From Branchiostoma lanceolatum (taxonomy: Eukaryota > Chordata > Leptocardii > Amphioxiformes > Branchiostomatidae): DNA of 64,000 nt. The stretch covers positions 11,723,501-11,787,500 of the forward strand of contig NC_089726.1 in NCBI RefSeq assembly GCF_035083965.1, written 5' to 3'. The translations under genes were made by a program, and so were the position numbers. Shown here piece after piece: positions 34,138 to 47,300 of this stretch (within the stretch, counting starts at the first letter, position 1; each line of letters begins with the position of its first letter). Below the pieces are notes generated by a model, which saw only the letters and a list, made by a program, of their open reading frames with translations, was not told the origin of the DNA and ran no database searches.

Positions 34138-35108
34138 CTTGCGCGTCAGACACCTATCTATTATCCGGAAACAAAAGGTAGACAACAGGTTGGACCAGTC
34201 CTGTTACACCTTTACCTGTCCCGGGACCATTTGGATGACCCTCCCCTCCACATGAGGTTTATAAAGAACTATTTGTAAACTTAGATTCAAATAAATTTAA
34301 CAAGAGGTTTCTTGTTTAAAATCTTTTAAAAAATGATTATTTTAGCTTAAAAAAATCTATTGTGTGTATTTTTACATAGCCTGTAATGTTGCATCCATCT
34401 ATAAAAAGCAATTTTCAACAAAAATGGTTTCCCTACGTGGCCAGAGACTTTGAGACAAATAAAGAGCTATGTTAAGTAGCTCGATTTTACGACAGCACTG
34501 TGTTTCCCTAGTTTTCTGATTTTGAACGCAGTGTAAATATTGATTTGAATGATGAAACATAACCGAAAATATCATATAACTATCGACGTCGACATTATTC
34601 TCATGTTGGGACTAGAAATCTATTTGCAACATTACGATTTACGGTAACAGTTTGCACAGTTCAAAGGTCACCAGCTGATCGAAGCTTTCTCCAACAAAGG
34701 GACGTGGCTGAACTTTTTCTGTGATCAAAGCTAATTTTGAACCCTCTAGGTCACGGTAAGCGTTGCACAAGATGTTATTAAAGTCTTCCGCTATCTTTGG
34801 GCTAGAAAATTACATGTACACATGACTATTGGGGGATAATATTGGGGTAAAATATCTGCTAGTGCAATTTCTCCATGATCTTGCATGTTCTCTCCACTCC
34901 GGTTCATCATGTCCACGTCAAAATTCATGTGTTACTTTGTTCAAGAAAGTGAAAACATTTTAAACTGCAAAGAGTAAGACCTGCTTGCCATGTCCTTTGA
35001 TATTGTGAACATTGGAAGTCTGCTGCTCCTAACACATGCAGGGATGTACATATAATAGAGTCCATAATTTCTAACGGTCCATAATTTTTTGTTGTTGATC
35101 GTCAGGTG
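34138..35108. promoter_or_regulatory. Divergent promoter region of SLC35C1 and DPM3
   Basis: About 970 bp between the two initiator codons, with no gene of its own. The SLC35C1 side is more CG-rich (34080-34140); the rest is AT-rich. A shared promoter is inferred from head-to-head layout and short distance. No TATA box or other decisive element can be assigned. Leader exons may exist, as the start sites are not visible. Confidence 0.45.
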
Positions 35109-37042
35109 ATGACGAAGTTGCTGCAGTGGCTGTTGGGAGTGGGGCTCCTGCTGGGTACGTGGGCATGTCTGGTGTGGGACCTGGTGCCAACACAACTCAC
35201 ACCGCAGTGGAAGGAGGTCGTCTGGGTGGTGAGTTCGTCCAAAAGCGGAAGTTGTTATTTCTCTGGAAATTAATAACTTCTTGTCATGTACTGGAAAAAG
35301 GGTTTGCGGATTCGATGGGGTGGTCTACAGGGGTGGGCTAGTGGGGTGGGCTACCTCAGCATCTACCCTTTCTGGACCTCAAGGCTGTGCATGGGGGTTT
35401 GGCCTCTTATGGAATTTCCTTGAAGAGGATCTGGGTCAAGCTGTGGGTGGGCTAGAGGGAAGGTAACAGCTGATCATATGGCAGGTGGGGGGGGGGGGTA
35501 CATGTAGGTGCACCAAGACTGGTAGAAAAGCCATTTATCATAAACAAACTTCTAAGTACTCAGTATACAATTAGGATTTTAGGGAAGAGGTACAAGGGGA
35601 AATAAACTGGAAGTTGCATAGGACAGCTAGGGAATGAGAGAGCCTTTGTTTGACAAAATTCAAAACATATGTCTCACATTTAGACTAGAATGTACCTGAA
35701 TGCATGTGCTTGCATACAATGTACAATGTGGTTATGTGTGTCAGTGTGCATGAGCGTGGGTTGGAATGTTTTAAGTGTGTGTGTTTGTACAATGTATAGT
35801 GTTGCTTTTGTTGCTCATTTCTTTTTTGTAGCCACAATGCTACTGTCCTGTTGGCCTGACTGAGCAGTATATAAAGGAACAGGGAACATAGTCCTCCATG
35901 TTTAAAAATCTAAAACTGGGGATAACAAACTCCTGCACGATGTAAATGTATGCAGTATGCTCATTGCCCACCGCCACCCCACCCCCCACTGTAGCATCCC
36001 CAAAGCAATATGATCCTTCAGCAAAAGAAAGCATTCTTTCCGGCCCTCCCACAGAGTGACCCATCTTTTCCTCAAGGAAATTCCATTCAATGCTAAACCC
36101 CCATGCACAGCCTTGAGGTCCAGAAAGGGTAGATGCTGAGGTAGACCACCCCACTAGCCCACCCCTGTAGACCACCCCATCGAATCCGCAAACCCACTGG
36201 AAAAAATGAAATTGGCCTAAACTGTTTTTGTGTGTGTGTGTGCTCAGCCAGGAACATAACATTCATGTTTCTCTCTCTCTCCTCTCCACAGGCACCCATG
36301 TATCTTCTCATGACTTTTGCAGTAAGTACTGGTATTCTTTAGTTACTAGAATATTCTTCAAACAGTGACTTGATAAAAGGTAGCGAAATACTAACCTCCA
36401 AAGTTTTATTGGTATTCTTTACTCATTAGGGCAGGTGTTAATTGCAGTGAATGATGCCATAGATCTGAACCTGCTAGTGTCATGTCAGGGTTGAATTGAC
36501 AGGGTGTTACAATCAACATGTGAAACTTCATCATTTATTTGTAGAATCGAATTAGGAGACATCACATTGAGCCATCTTCAGTAGCAGTTAACATGTGGTT
36601 CCAATGTACATGTCTCTTTTATTAGTTATAACACCTCTGCAGCTGCACATATACAACTGTCATCAATATTAAGAGCTGCTAATGGAGCAGGTACTGTTTG
36701 ATTAATTCCATTCTTTGCATCACAGAGCAATCATTCACCAATGTCTGCTTTCTGCCTTTTTCTCAGTGCTACTCATTAGCAACAATTGGCTACAGAGTTG
36801 CCACCTTCAATGACTGTGAAGATGCTGCCAAAGAGCTCCAACAGGTGAGTACTCTCATGTTTCTTCAATTTACAGTACCTTGTTCTTCAATCATTCCATT
36901 AGTGTTTTGGTAATTATCAATTCAAGAAGTCTACGCATCTATTTACTCATATTTCCTTTGAATGTTCTCTTTTGTGTCCCTCTCACAGGAAATTGAGGAG
37001 GCAAGAAGAGATTTGACGAAGAAAGGCTTGAAGTTTTCCTGA
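35109..37042 (+). CDS. DPM3: Dolichol-phosphate mannosyltransferase subunit 3
   Basis: Small ER membrane subunit that anchors and stabilises DPM1 in dolichol-phosphate-mannose synthase, which supplies mannose for N-glycans, O-mannose and GPI anchors. Four exons: 35109-35228, 36292-36321, 36767-36844, 36989-37042, phases exact, giving 93 residues (human 92). The start [20 protein letters not shown] matches the vertebrate N-terminus. Two membrane segments are visible (about residues 5-25 and 38-58). The conserved [18 protein letters not shown] is followed by a short charged C-terminal helix ([17 protein letters not shown]), which in the family contacts DPM1. Exon 2 is only 30 bp. Divergent from SLC35C1. 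A possible AATAAA lies at 37513-37518. Intron 1 carries a large foldback element. Confidence 0.95.
35300..36195. mobile_element. Foldback element of about 0.9 kb inside DPM3 intron 1
   Basis: The left arm 35300-35465 (starting GGGTTTGCGGATTCGATGGG) and the right arm 36037-36195 (ending CCCATCGAATCCGCAAACCC) are inverted copies over about 160 bp with few mismatches. The roughly 570 bp between them are unrelated and contain a poly-G run at about 35488. Both arms happen to be open in one frame, which gives deceptive short ORFs. A non-autonomous foldback transposon is the likeliest explanation. Confidence 0.8.
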
Positions 37043-38306
37043 TTGATAGTTTTGTAACCTAGATATTTGTTCTGCAAAATAATTGAAGAGGACCAAACTA
37101 CAAATGATGTAGGACCCAGTCTGAATTATATGTATGATGCCTGCTAATGTGACTAAGAGGGAAATTCATACATGGAAGGTAACAACCAAATAACTGGCCG
37201 TAAATGTGATTTATGAAGAGAAAGACACACTTGCAATTGTGTAGTAAGTTGACTTTAATGTATGATACATGTATCATGTTTTTTATTTTCTAATGACCTT
37301 GCACAGGTTGCAGTGATAAGGCCATAATTTAAAGTTGTACTGGATGAATGTGAAGGTTGCTGCAATTGGCAACGTCTTTATTATCACAAGTAAATGTAAC
37401 TATATGTGTACTTTTATAATAGTTTGTAGAAGCTACAAGTGTAATGTATAGTGCCTGTTAGGCCATCAACTATGTAGTAGATGGCGGCACATTCTGTTAA
37501 AGTAAGAACGTAAATAAAATAATTTAGTAGACAGTGAATTTAAAAAAGAGTTTGTACTCCAAATGGCTAAGTAAGCATTTTTATCAGTAATTGTAACAAT
37601 TACAAGCAAAGCAATAACATGTGGCAAGTATAATTTGAATCTAGAATAACGGAGAGTGAATATTTTCCTTGCAGAATAACTTACATTAAAAGGGCTTACC
37701 GGTATCAATTACACCATATGCTCTGGAATGAATGTTGCACAATATTATTGCAGATAAACAAAATCCATTATGGTTTAAAAAAGATAGTGCACTCTATAAT
37801 GTCTGTTTTGTATTATCATTCTGATCACTGTGTCAAAATAGAACCTATCAACTTTTTTTATACACAATGTCTGTCATGTTTTATATAATATCTTAAATAG
37901 CATCTGTGTGGTAATATAGCAGATCACAGCCTTTCTTCTTTCAATTATCAAATATCACAGTTTTTGCTGACATTAGCAGAATACAACTTATAAATTTATA
38001 ATTTCCAAGACTAGCAAACATCAGACTTGGTATGTGTGTTGGATCTGTAGGTATCAATATGGAAGGCAGCAGCAGCAGGAAAGTTGCAATTTAGCCACTA
38101 TAAGTAGCCACTATATTGAAAGTCAGTTCTGAGTCTATGTACAGCACTAGTCTGGTCATAACAACTCCCTGTACTGTTCAGGAACAATATACCGCCTCAA
38201 TTATATCAGCCAGTATTAAAGTTCCTTCTTGCACTTTGGGTCTTCATTACGCTGGACATACATGTAAGTTCTGTGAAAAGTCTGCAGCATAGGTGACCAA
38301 TGCTCA
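37043..38306. other. Convergent 3' flank of DPM3 (+) and NCKIPSD (-)
   Basis: AT-rich, no coding gene. AATAAA on the plus strand at 37513-37518 could end DPM3. TTTATT at 37377-37382 (AATAAA on the minus strand) could end NCKIPSD. If both are used, the two 3' UTRs overlap by more than 100 bp. Confidence 0.4.
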
Positions 38307-41300
38307 TTAAACCAAGTCTGATCGGGAGAAGACATCAGGAAAGTCTGCCCATATCTGACTGATAATGAACTTGTCTGCTTCACTCTCCTTTTCCTCCTCC
38401 CTCTGGATGGCCAGGAAGCACTGCTGCAGGTCGTCGCGGCGATGGCGGTGTTCTTTGTACGATGTGTTCTTCACGATACTGTGGAACAGGGACAGGTGCT
38501 CTGTCCTGATCTGTGGGGGAGGGCAACGATGGGATATAGCTTAATTAGAGCAAACCTCCTTGATCAGAGATAGCAAATGCATAGCACAAAGAGGCTATTA
38601 TTCTGAAACATGAAGGTCATGACATGTACTGCTACCAGTACATCAATGAAGGTTAGACATCAAGGTAATACAAAACACTAAAGAAAAGCTACTCAAGCAA
38701 ATGGATAAGTTATGTAATCTGTCAGAAGTTTCAGATAGCATAGGCTATATTTCGTCAGTGACTAATATCCCTAGTGCCAGAGTGAAAGTGAACTCACCTC
38801 ATCTCCAGGCGGGAGATCCGACACCTGTCTCACTATGATGTCAATCAGAACCATCATGTCATTAGTGTAGAAGATCCCTGAGGTCACCTCACTCGAGAAC
38901 ACATCAGCAAGGAACTTCAGCAGGGAGTTAGGTGGCCTTGGCTCATGATCAAACATGTGGACTGGGTCATCTGACAATAACAGATTTGTTTTATATAATC
39001 AGCAACATGTATAGAAAATATGTGTGAATGTGTATTTATGTAAAAGGAAAGCAGAACGGTAAATGAATAAACATCTGAATGCATGTAGACAGATAGACAC
39101 CCTCTTACCTCCTCTGTTAACCAGTAGCATAATTTTCTCACTAAAAGCCCTGACATTGCTACTGCTGGCAATGGCTTTCATCACAAGGTTATCTTTTGGG
39201 TCTGCAAACAAGAGAGAAGAAACATGGACATATTGTACTAACTCTAAGAGTTCCTTTTTTCTACAAACACAAAAATGGGATCAATATGGTTAACAGCACC
39301 AGAAAATAACAGGTTACATTGTACTTTGTTTATTGATTTGTACTATACAACACCATAGGTAGGTTACCAGAGAAGTGTAGGTTGAAGGCCAGGATAAGGT
39401 TGAGGAATAAGTCAGGCACTTGTTCATGGACATCTTCCTCTGGAGGCTCCTCCACATGGGACAACAGGAAGCCCAGGAACTCCTCACTCAGGTGCTCTGG
39501 GGGACAGAACAAGCGGCTTAATCATAATACATGTGCAAGCTGTCTCATGTTGTCTCTGTACATTAAGATAACAAAAGAAAAAGAAAAGTAAAGTACTGAC
39601 CATAATGGTGAACAGGTAAGGCCTCCCCTGTAGAGAACAGCATGGTCAGAAGTAAAGCAGAGTATTGGAGTTTCTGCAATGCTGTAATGTGAAACCACAT
39701 GAAAATATAAGTCCTTCCATTTACAGTCTGAGCAAGGAATCATTTTGGTATGTCTAATTACTTACAAAAAACGCATCCAATTACATGTACTTACAAAAAA
39801 TGTATGCTGACTGACACAAAATGTCCCAACAGCATATATACATTCCATTTCCAATCTACCTGAAATTCCTACTAAAGTCTGATTAGCCAAAAGTGCAACA
39901 ATGGTGAAAACACCACGTGGTAGCTTAAACTAAAAAAAAGCCATGTTTAAATTCGTGACCTTCCACACTGTCCTGCATGTCTCTTGCCAGTTCCATGGGC
40001 AGGATGGAGCAGACCAGGGAGGAGATGACCTCCCTCTCCAGCCCACACAGCCCAGCAAACACCTGCAGCAGGGCCAGCCGGATGGGTAGTCTGTGTTCCT
40101 GGGGAGAATACAAACACAGAGTACACTTGTTGGCAGTCACCTTTATTCATCTATTTAGAACATATACATGAATAAATAAGAGTATTGCCTTCATAGTTCA
40201 ATATTCCAGAAAATCTGAATGTAAACAGTTACTTAAGACCACTGAAGAAGAATGCTGGACAGCATCTGAAATGTCTGTTATTTGTCAGACTTGCTTATAT
40301 CACTGGTATACATTGAATGGAAAAATATTCTTATTCATTCTTGGATGCTACTAAGTGTCAGGTTTTCAGTGCTACAACTAAAAAAAGGTCACTTTTGTGA
40401 TGAAATCCATTGTCTTACCATCTGATAGTACTGCACCATGTGGTGTAGAACCTCATAGTTGTCCTGCTGAACTGCCTTTCTACAGACTGCAGGCATGGCA
40501 TTTTCCTTGGACAAACACACACAACTTTGTAAAAGTAACTAGATAGCCAGTCATGTACATGTATTCTTTTAAGAACTGTGGCAGCACCAGTAGCATGTTA
40601 AAAGTTCAAATTTCTGACATAAGTTTTCTGACAAAGTTATGTAGATAATGTATGTTGATTATGTAAATAATGTTGGCCAATAGAGTAATGTGAAATAGTC
40701 TCAACCTAAAACATGACAATGTTGTATCATATCTAGAAGACCTCTTACAACAATATCTTCACGTATAATACCCATGAAATGTGATATGAGGGTTCCAAGA
40801 TTTAAAAAGCTTCCTTTTCCCTGACCAAGCAGTGCTCTGTTTTTTGTAATATCGCTGAACCATCCACAAAATCATACAAGGCTTCAATATGTCACATCTA
40901 CCCTGAAAAAGCTTGTACTTATACCAGTATAGACATGAGTTCCTCCAGGTACTCCAGTATGATGGACTGGTCCTCGTACAGATGCCAGCTCCTCTGCTGT
41001 GAGTCATCCTTCACACTGCTCATCTCACTAAAGATAACCTCCAGACGCTCACTGTCCTGGGTACCATCACCCGACTTCACTGTGTGTAACTGATGAAGAG
41101 GAAAAGGCAATGTAGCGTAGTGGGGGAAATATCTGTCATGTTATTAGATTAACAAGGGGATCAATCTAAAACTATAACAAAACACACATTCCATATAATG
41201 GACTAAAACATAAGTTAAAAGGCCTTAAAATCACAGATGAAAAATCTGTAATCTGACTCTTTAAAATTATGTAAGCAGAAATGTTACATGATAAATCATA

Positions 41301-44031
41301 TCGTCTTTTCCTTTGTGATAATTTTTTCTATGTTAAACAAGATTATAAGAAAAGTCCAAAGCTTTAATCAAATATATCTATGTCATATTAATAACATTAT
41401 ATATTCCCATATTGAATGCAGTGAACTCTGTGAGAATCTTACCTTACTGGAGTTGACCTGTCTCAGAATATCCTCCATTGCCCTTTCAAGGTCAGGTACT
41501 TTATCCTTTATGTGGTTCAAAATGGAGGAGACAGCTATTCTGGACTTATGGAAACTCACATCTGTCTTTACTCGAACAAGTTCGACAAGTTCTGATCCAA
41601 TATTTTCAGGTATGTTGGTTTCCTCTGATCTTTTGTCATTCAAGGGTTCCGTCTGGGAGGAGGAATCTGTTGTAGCCACCTTTGCAGATGTGTCCTGATA
41701 TATCTCAAATTTCTGCATGTGAGCTTTTGATCGGAGGAAGACACAGAAAAAGGATATCTTATATGGTTCAGACAATAATCAAGTGTATCAAATTCACATA
41801 TACATGTAATATATTCAAAATAGCATTTTCATTGCAAACCAACAGTTAACATTTCTAAGTAGGCTTCTCTGGCAATAGAAATACAGAGTCCTGTTGAGGT
41901 TTCAGGCAAACAATACTTGAATACATCAATGACTCGCGATCGGGTCCCAGCAAAATAATAAATGACAATGTAGGTAAAGTAATGTCAACACAAATGAGTG
42001 TGAGTAGTGATAGCGTGATATGTTACCCATTCTCTCTATGCCAGAAGTGTCTGGTGCCTGCATACAGGGTTCACTGAAGGCTGACCTCTGTGGTGGTGCA
42101 GGTACTTGGTTTGGAGCCTGTGGAGCCCTGTGACTTTTTGTGGACCGACGTCTTGTTGGAGAATCTGCAATAACAGCAAGGACTTTTTACTATCAGGTCA
42201 ATCTTATCAGTCAGAAGATATTCAAGAAGTGAAATATCATAATAAAATGAAATAACCCGTTGACCTGTTGCAGACATCACACTTCCATTCAGGTCACGTG
42301 ACATAGGCTTTGGGTCATTTCAGCTTTAGCAGGAACAGAGGACTGATCAAAAGCTTGTTGGTAAAAGCTTTATTAGATAGCATACAAATTCTTCATAAAT
42401 CAATGTCAATTACCGTCACAGATGAACTTCCATTCGGATATAAATGAATTAAGGTAATGTCTAATAATTACATTGGAAATCAATCTGCAGAAGGGACAAT
42501 GTCGATCCTTAACCAGACTATCAATCATTTTTCGTTGATAATCATCCAATGACTACAGTTTAGGTATCCCACCTGGTACTCTGGAGACAGGAGCCTGGGG
42601 TGCTGGGCGAGCTGGTTGGGAAGGAATTCCCACGCTGGGCTGATGCAGATAATCCTGGCTTTGTTTATCTACTGTGGCTTTCCTGTGAGCTATCAGCTTC
42701 CTGTGGTGAAAAATGTGAAGACATCATTATCATGCATTTTGATATCATTTTAGACAGATATAGACAGTAAGAAATAAGCCATATACTATTTGATGCCTTT
42801 GACTTATTCTACCAAAACTCACTTTGCACAGAATTTACTTCAATGAGATATTCTTTGCATATACAAATTGTTATTGTGGTATCTATTTACAATTATGTTG
42901 ATGATGATGTTATCGGGAATGTCCATCTGCTTTGTCATGCCCTCCACACCATGGTGAATTTTCAACAATCAAATAAGCACACAGATGCCAGGCATGACTT
43001 ACTGTAAGACTTCCCTATGCTGTGCTGTGTACGTGCCACCATTGTTCATGGCTGCCATGTGAACTTGCTCGATCCCTCTGTCAATGGACAGGATGATATC
43101 TCCACACTCAGCACTCTACAGGATTAGAAAATGGCAGAAGATGAATGACCCAATTAGATGATTGGGGTAACCTGGATCAATCATGCAATGGGCTGATTCA
43201 ATTAGCATTGACCAGTGCCAATAAAACCAAATTAGGAGGAAGTCCAATCCCACTGCAGTATATATAAAAGCATTTTCAAACAAACATCATCTCTAGTAGT
43301 TGATGTTTGCTATGAACAATGCATCTAATGTGGAAAATGTAATTCAAATTTAATCATGAATATCTTATCTAAATCTAATGTCAATCTTATCTTGCTGTCA
43401 TTGGATTTCCTGTGCAGGATAAACTACATTAACAGCACACAATGGCTATATCCAAATATCATATCCATCTAACTTTATGGAACTTCATGAATCTTACAAA
43501 AATAATGCACATGACACTGACCACAAAATATGTCCTGACACCAGATAGAGGTGGGTGTGTCTACAGGTGGGTGTGGCATGTCAACTTGTGATCTTATGGA
43601 GAACTGTTAGCCAACTAGAATAGAAAAAATGGACAAACGGAAATCTTCGACATTATTCCATTTTTTTCTAGTTGATAAACAGTTTAAAGTCTCCATTATG
43701 TAATTTAGCAAACTCAGATAGTCAGATGAACTTTCATGCTAATTTGTGGTCTCACCAAGGCCAAGACCACCATAGGCGAGAATCTATACAAGAGCACGCA
43801 AAAGACCACAAGCCAGCCCTACACTTCTGATCGTACAACACGCCGAATGAACGCCGAGCCCACCTCATCTTTCTCCATGTAGTTGTACGGGACGTAGCCG
43901 ACCCTGCCGGTGTCGTCTGTCACCTCCCACCAGTGGGCATCGCTCCGGTTCAGGAGGGTGAACCTCTGCCCCACTCGGAACGAGAGCGCCGACGCGTCAT
44001 CCGCTTTGAAATCGTATAACGCGCGATACAT
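38307..44031 (-). CDS. NCKIPSD: NCK-interacting protein with SH3 domain (SPIN90/WISH orthologue)
   Basis: Actin regulator that binds NCK and the Arp2/3 complex and promotes linear actin filament nucleation. Thirteen exons on the minus strand: 44031-43864, 43115-43003, 42700-42573, 42164-42027, 41723-41443, 41089-40925, 40505-40419, 40098-39960, 39681-39601, 39496-39368, 39201-39109, 38970-38798, 38510-38307. Phases close exactly, giving 632 residues (human 722). N-terminal SH3 domain (residues 1-56: [20 protein letters not shown]). Then a short helical block ([17 protein letters not shown]), a proline-rich linker ([17 protein letters not shown]) and the C-terminal SPIN90/LDB17 armadillo-like domain with [58 protein letters not shown] and [13 protein letters not shown]. 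The shorter length is in the linker. Head to head with TUBGCP6. Confidence 0.95.
43613..43676. repeat. Short hairpin repeat in NCKIPSD intron 1
   Basis: AACTAGAATAGAAAAAATGGA at the left is mirrored by TCCATTTTTTTCTAGTT at the right, giving a stem of about 18-20 bp with a loop of about 25 bp. No other feature. Confidence 0.5.
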
Positions 44032-44326
44032 AGTGGCTATGTCCTTCTGAGAGACTATTGTGCTGTTAAAAGTGCACGAAACTTAAATGAATCAAAGAAA
44101 ACCACAACGACCCGAAGTTCTTTTTGTTGATACCGCCATTTTGAATTGCCCAGCTGCGCACTGCATGATGGGATAAAAATCACAACCTCGAAGTGCACTA
44201 TGGGATTGAAATTGGCGCTAAATTTTCAAGATGGCGGTGCGAAGACGACAAATTTTCTGTTTTGAGGATATTTTTGGTTTCTAGCAGTAACATTTCTTCC
44301 CAGAGCGCAGATCGTTTGCTGGAATA
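44032..44326. promoter_or_regulatory. Compact bidirectional promoter of NCKIPSD and TUBGCP6
   Basis: Only 295 bp separate the two initiator ATGs. The stretch contains three motifs of the type CGCCATTTTGAA / CAAGATGGCGG (about 44147 and 44230), which look like YY1 sites (core AAGATGGCGGC) in opposite orientations, and the repeated ACTACATTGGG-like blocks TGCATGATGGGA and TGCACTATGGGA (ZNF143-related ACTAYRNNNCCCR on the reverse strand is possible). There is no TATA box. This is typical of a shared housekeeping promoter, but factor assignments are inference. Confidence 0.6.
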
Positions 44327-47300
44327 ATGTCTGAGGTTGGGATCACCGATCTGTTCAACCAACTGTGCAAAAGTCACTACAAAGTGGACGCTAGACAGCC
44401 CAGAATCGTGCGCCCGAAGCTGTCAAAACAAAAAATCTCCGCCCGACTGAGGAACACCCTCTACAACACACTGTTCGAGGACACACTTGCTAGAAGAAAT
44501 GGGTTGGCGGACAAAGAAAGAATCGGCAAGGAGGAGACGCTGTCCGAGAAGGAAGGGATGCTGGTGTTTGCCTATGAACTCAGGCTGGAGCGAAGATTCG
44601 ATGATGCAGCAAGACTGGAGCACTTGGTGGACAAGCTGTATTCAGGAGCAGGTAAAGTCAAATCGATTTGGTTTGATCCTTGATTTAAATCTATATAGTA
44701 TATACAAATGTACATGCGTATATTCTCATATTCCGACTACTTGGTAAGGTGACAAGGACTCCAGGCTTACTCTATGATACATTATACTCTACGATACTAT
44801 ACGATACGATGCGATACAATACGATGCAACACTCTATGATACTATTACTCTAGGATACGATACGATAGTCTATGATACTATTTAGTATTACTATACTACT
44901 CTACGATACAATACGAAAATTATACTCTAACATACGATACTATACGATATGATGCGATACAATACAATACTCTAACATACGATACTCTACGATACTATAT
45001 ACGATATGATGCGATACAAATTACACTACAATGCGATACAAGCGATTGGATATCAAACAACTGCCCTACAAACTACATTTTGTTTGTTTGTTTGTTTGTA
45101 TTGCACATCCGGTAAACCGCATCAAGGCGTAACACACCAGGTTTGTACTGAAGAGTACAAGTTGCATATCCAAACAGATTTATATGATCCACACACACTG
45201 GGAAGGACCCCTACTCTTTTCGATAAGTGTGTTGGGTTCTTTAACATGCTTGAGTTGTGGCTCTCCTCAAACACGGGACCTCCATTTAACGTCCTATCCG
45301 AGGGACGTCCCTAACCGAAGCTAGGTACTCATTTTAACCTGAGTGAGGTGGGGAAAGTCGTGTAAATTGCCTTTCCCAAGGACACAACGTCAACGGGACA
45401 CATCAAGGAACCCTGTATTCGAACCCGGTATCTCTGGGTTCTGGGGCCAAACACCCTGCCACTACAGCACCGCAACGCCATTTTAAGCAAACACACAGTA
45501 CTGTTTACCACAGGAGGATGGTCAGAGACAGACAAATGACACTTGTGTGTAACGGTTATATGTCTTCATCACAGATGCAGATGTCAAGTCCGTACTGCGT
45601 CTGTTTTTGGGATTGGCTAGATCTGGGAATCAGCCAGATATGCCGTCTATTGGTTACCGTGACCTCCAGTTACCGATGAAAAACCTGAAGCAAAATGAGG
45701 TAATAGTCTGTATATATTACGGGTATCTTTGCATTATAGTTGCATTATACTTTGTGCATATAATATATACACAGATTATATAAACAGTGCTCAATTATAA
45801 CAAATTGACAATGGTTTAAATGATAAGCTTAGTTTCTGATTGTCTAGTAAAGTAAAGATTTCATGTACTCCAACACTTTCACTTTCTGACACAGTCTCAC
45901 ATACGAATTCCACCATGTACATGTGAAGACATACCAATGACAGTCACATCGTTGATTAAAACTTAAATTCAATGTGATCACTAAGATTAGAAATCATAGA
46001 AGGGTTTTCTTCAATGATGAAAGTTAATGGCAAATAAACTGATAATGTTTTGTAGAATCTTACAGTTTCATGACTTGGATGGCCTCCCTGTTTTTCAGAT
46101 GAATGGTTGGCTTTGCCCCTGTGGTCCTGTATTTTACGGAGACAGCAAGTATCTCGTCGACAGTTTCCATGGCTACATGCAGTATGACAGGCAAGTTCTA
46201 TTGAGATCTGTAATCAGTGGCCTATTTTACCCCAAGCAGAAAAGTGCACCAAGCAGCACCATAGTTTCTGATGATTCATAAACTGTTTGTTAACTGGTCC
46301 TTGCAATGTTAAATGAGACATGCTTTAAATGTCTTGTTTTGCTGTAAGACTGATCTTCTTCCTTCTTCCAGGAGCTTGTTTGAACATGGATTACCAGCAT
46401 CTATGATAAGTATGTACTCCACTGGTCAGCCTCAGCCTGGTCTGTCATGGAAGGTAATAATACATGTAGTTTCAAACAAATTATGCTTCTGCCTAGTCTA
46501 GGATATTATGTAAAAGCTTCAACATCCCAGAGCCTTCGAAAGTAAACGTATCTATATCAACAGCAATGTAGTGAATATTTGTTATATACTTACTCATTCA
46601 CTCACAACCATACCCATTTCTTTCCCAGTTGTTTGAGGCAACTCCAGGCCAAGATCTTCTGGGAAATGGATTATTCCAGCTGAAGGTAAAATACATCATT
46701 CTAATCTTTCCCAAATGAATCAGAAGTGACTTTTGTTGGTTACTTTTTTCTCACATTTATTAGGACTATATATATATATATATATATGGGTTTATTAGGA
46801 GTTCAATTAAGTCTTATTGTTATGTTTTGTCTGACCCTCATGACCTCAATGAAGAGAAAACAGCAGGCTGATTTGAGTTTTTCATGTCTCAAACAAAGAA
46901 ACAGACAGAAAAACAGACAAACCTGCAGATTTTAGCTTTCATAAATAACTAAAGTCTCAAACAAACAAATCAACAAAATGTACAAACAAACAAACACATG
47001 GACAAAACATGATTAAGACATGTTTTCTGTTGTTTGACAGGGCATGAAGAATGATCAGTATGAAAGGCAGACCAACACCACGCTGTACGGTGCACTTGTA
47101 CACAGCCACACCCGCAGCATCGACATCAAACTGGGCCTGCCGGAGCTGCCTGATGAGACGGACACTCAGTAAGATCTGCTCTAGTGGTTCTGTCTGAACT
47201 TTAAATTCTTCACTCATTTTGTATAGATATCATATCAATTGTACTATTCTATGATAAACATGCAGCTGCATGCTGACAAATGTTTATTTACTACTTGTAT

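Noticed and set aside
35281-36262. Short frames encoding nearly the same peptide on opposite strands
   Set aside because: These are the two arms of one inverted repeat, not a pair of genes.
41288-41698. Plus-strand open frame of 136 codons
   Set aside because: Antisense to NCKIPSD exon 5; no independent family signal.
45006-45535. Open frames on both strands of about 70-100 codons
   Set aside because: They lie within the SINE at 45075-45485 and match no protein family; the tRNA-like boxes and tail explain the sequence better.
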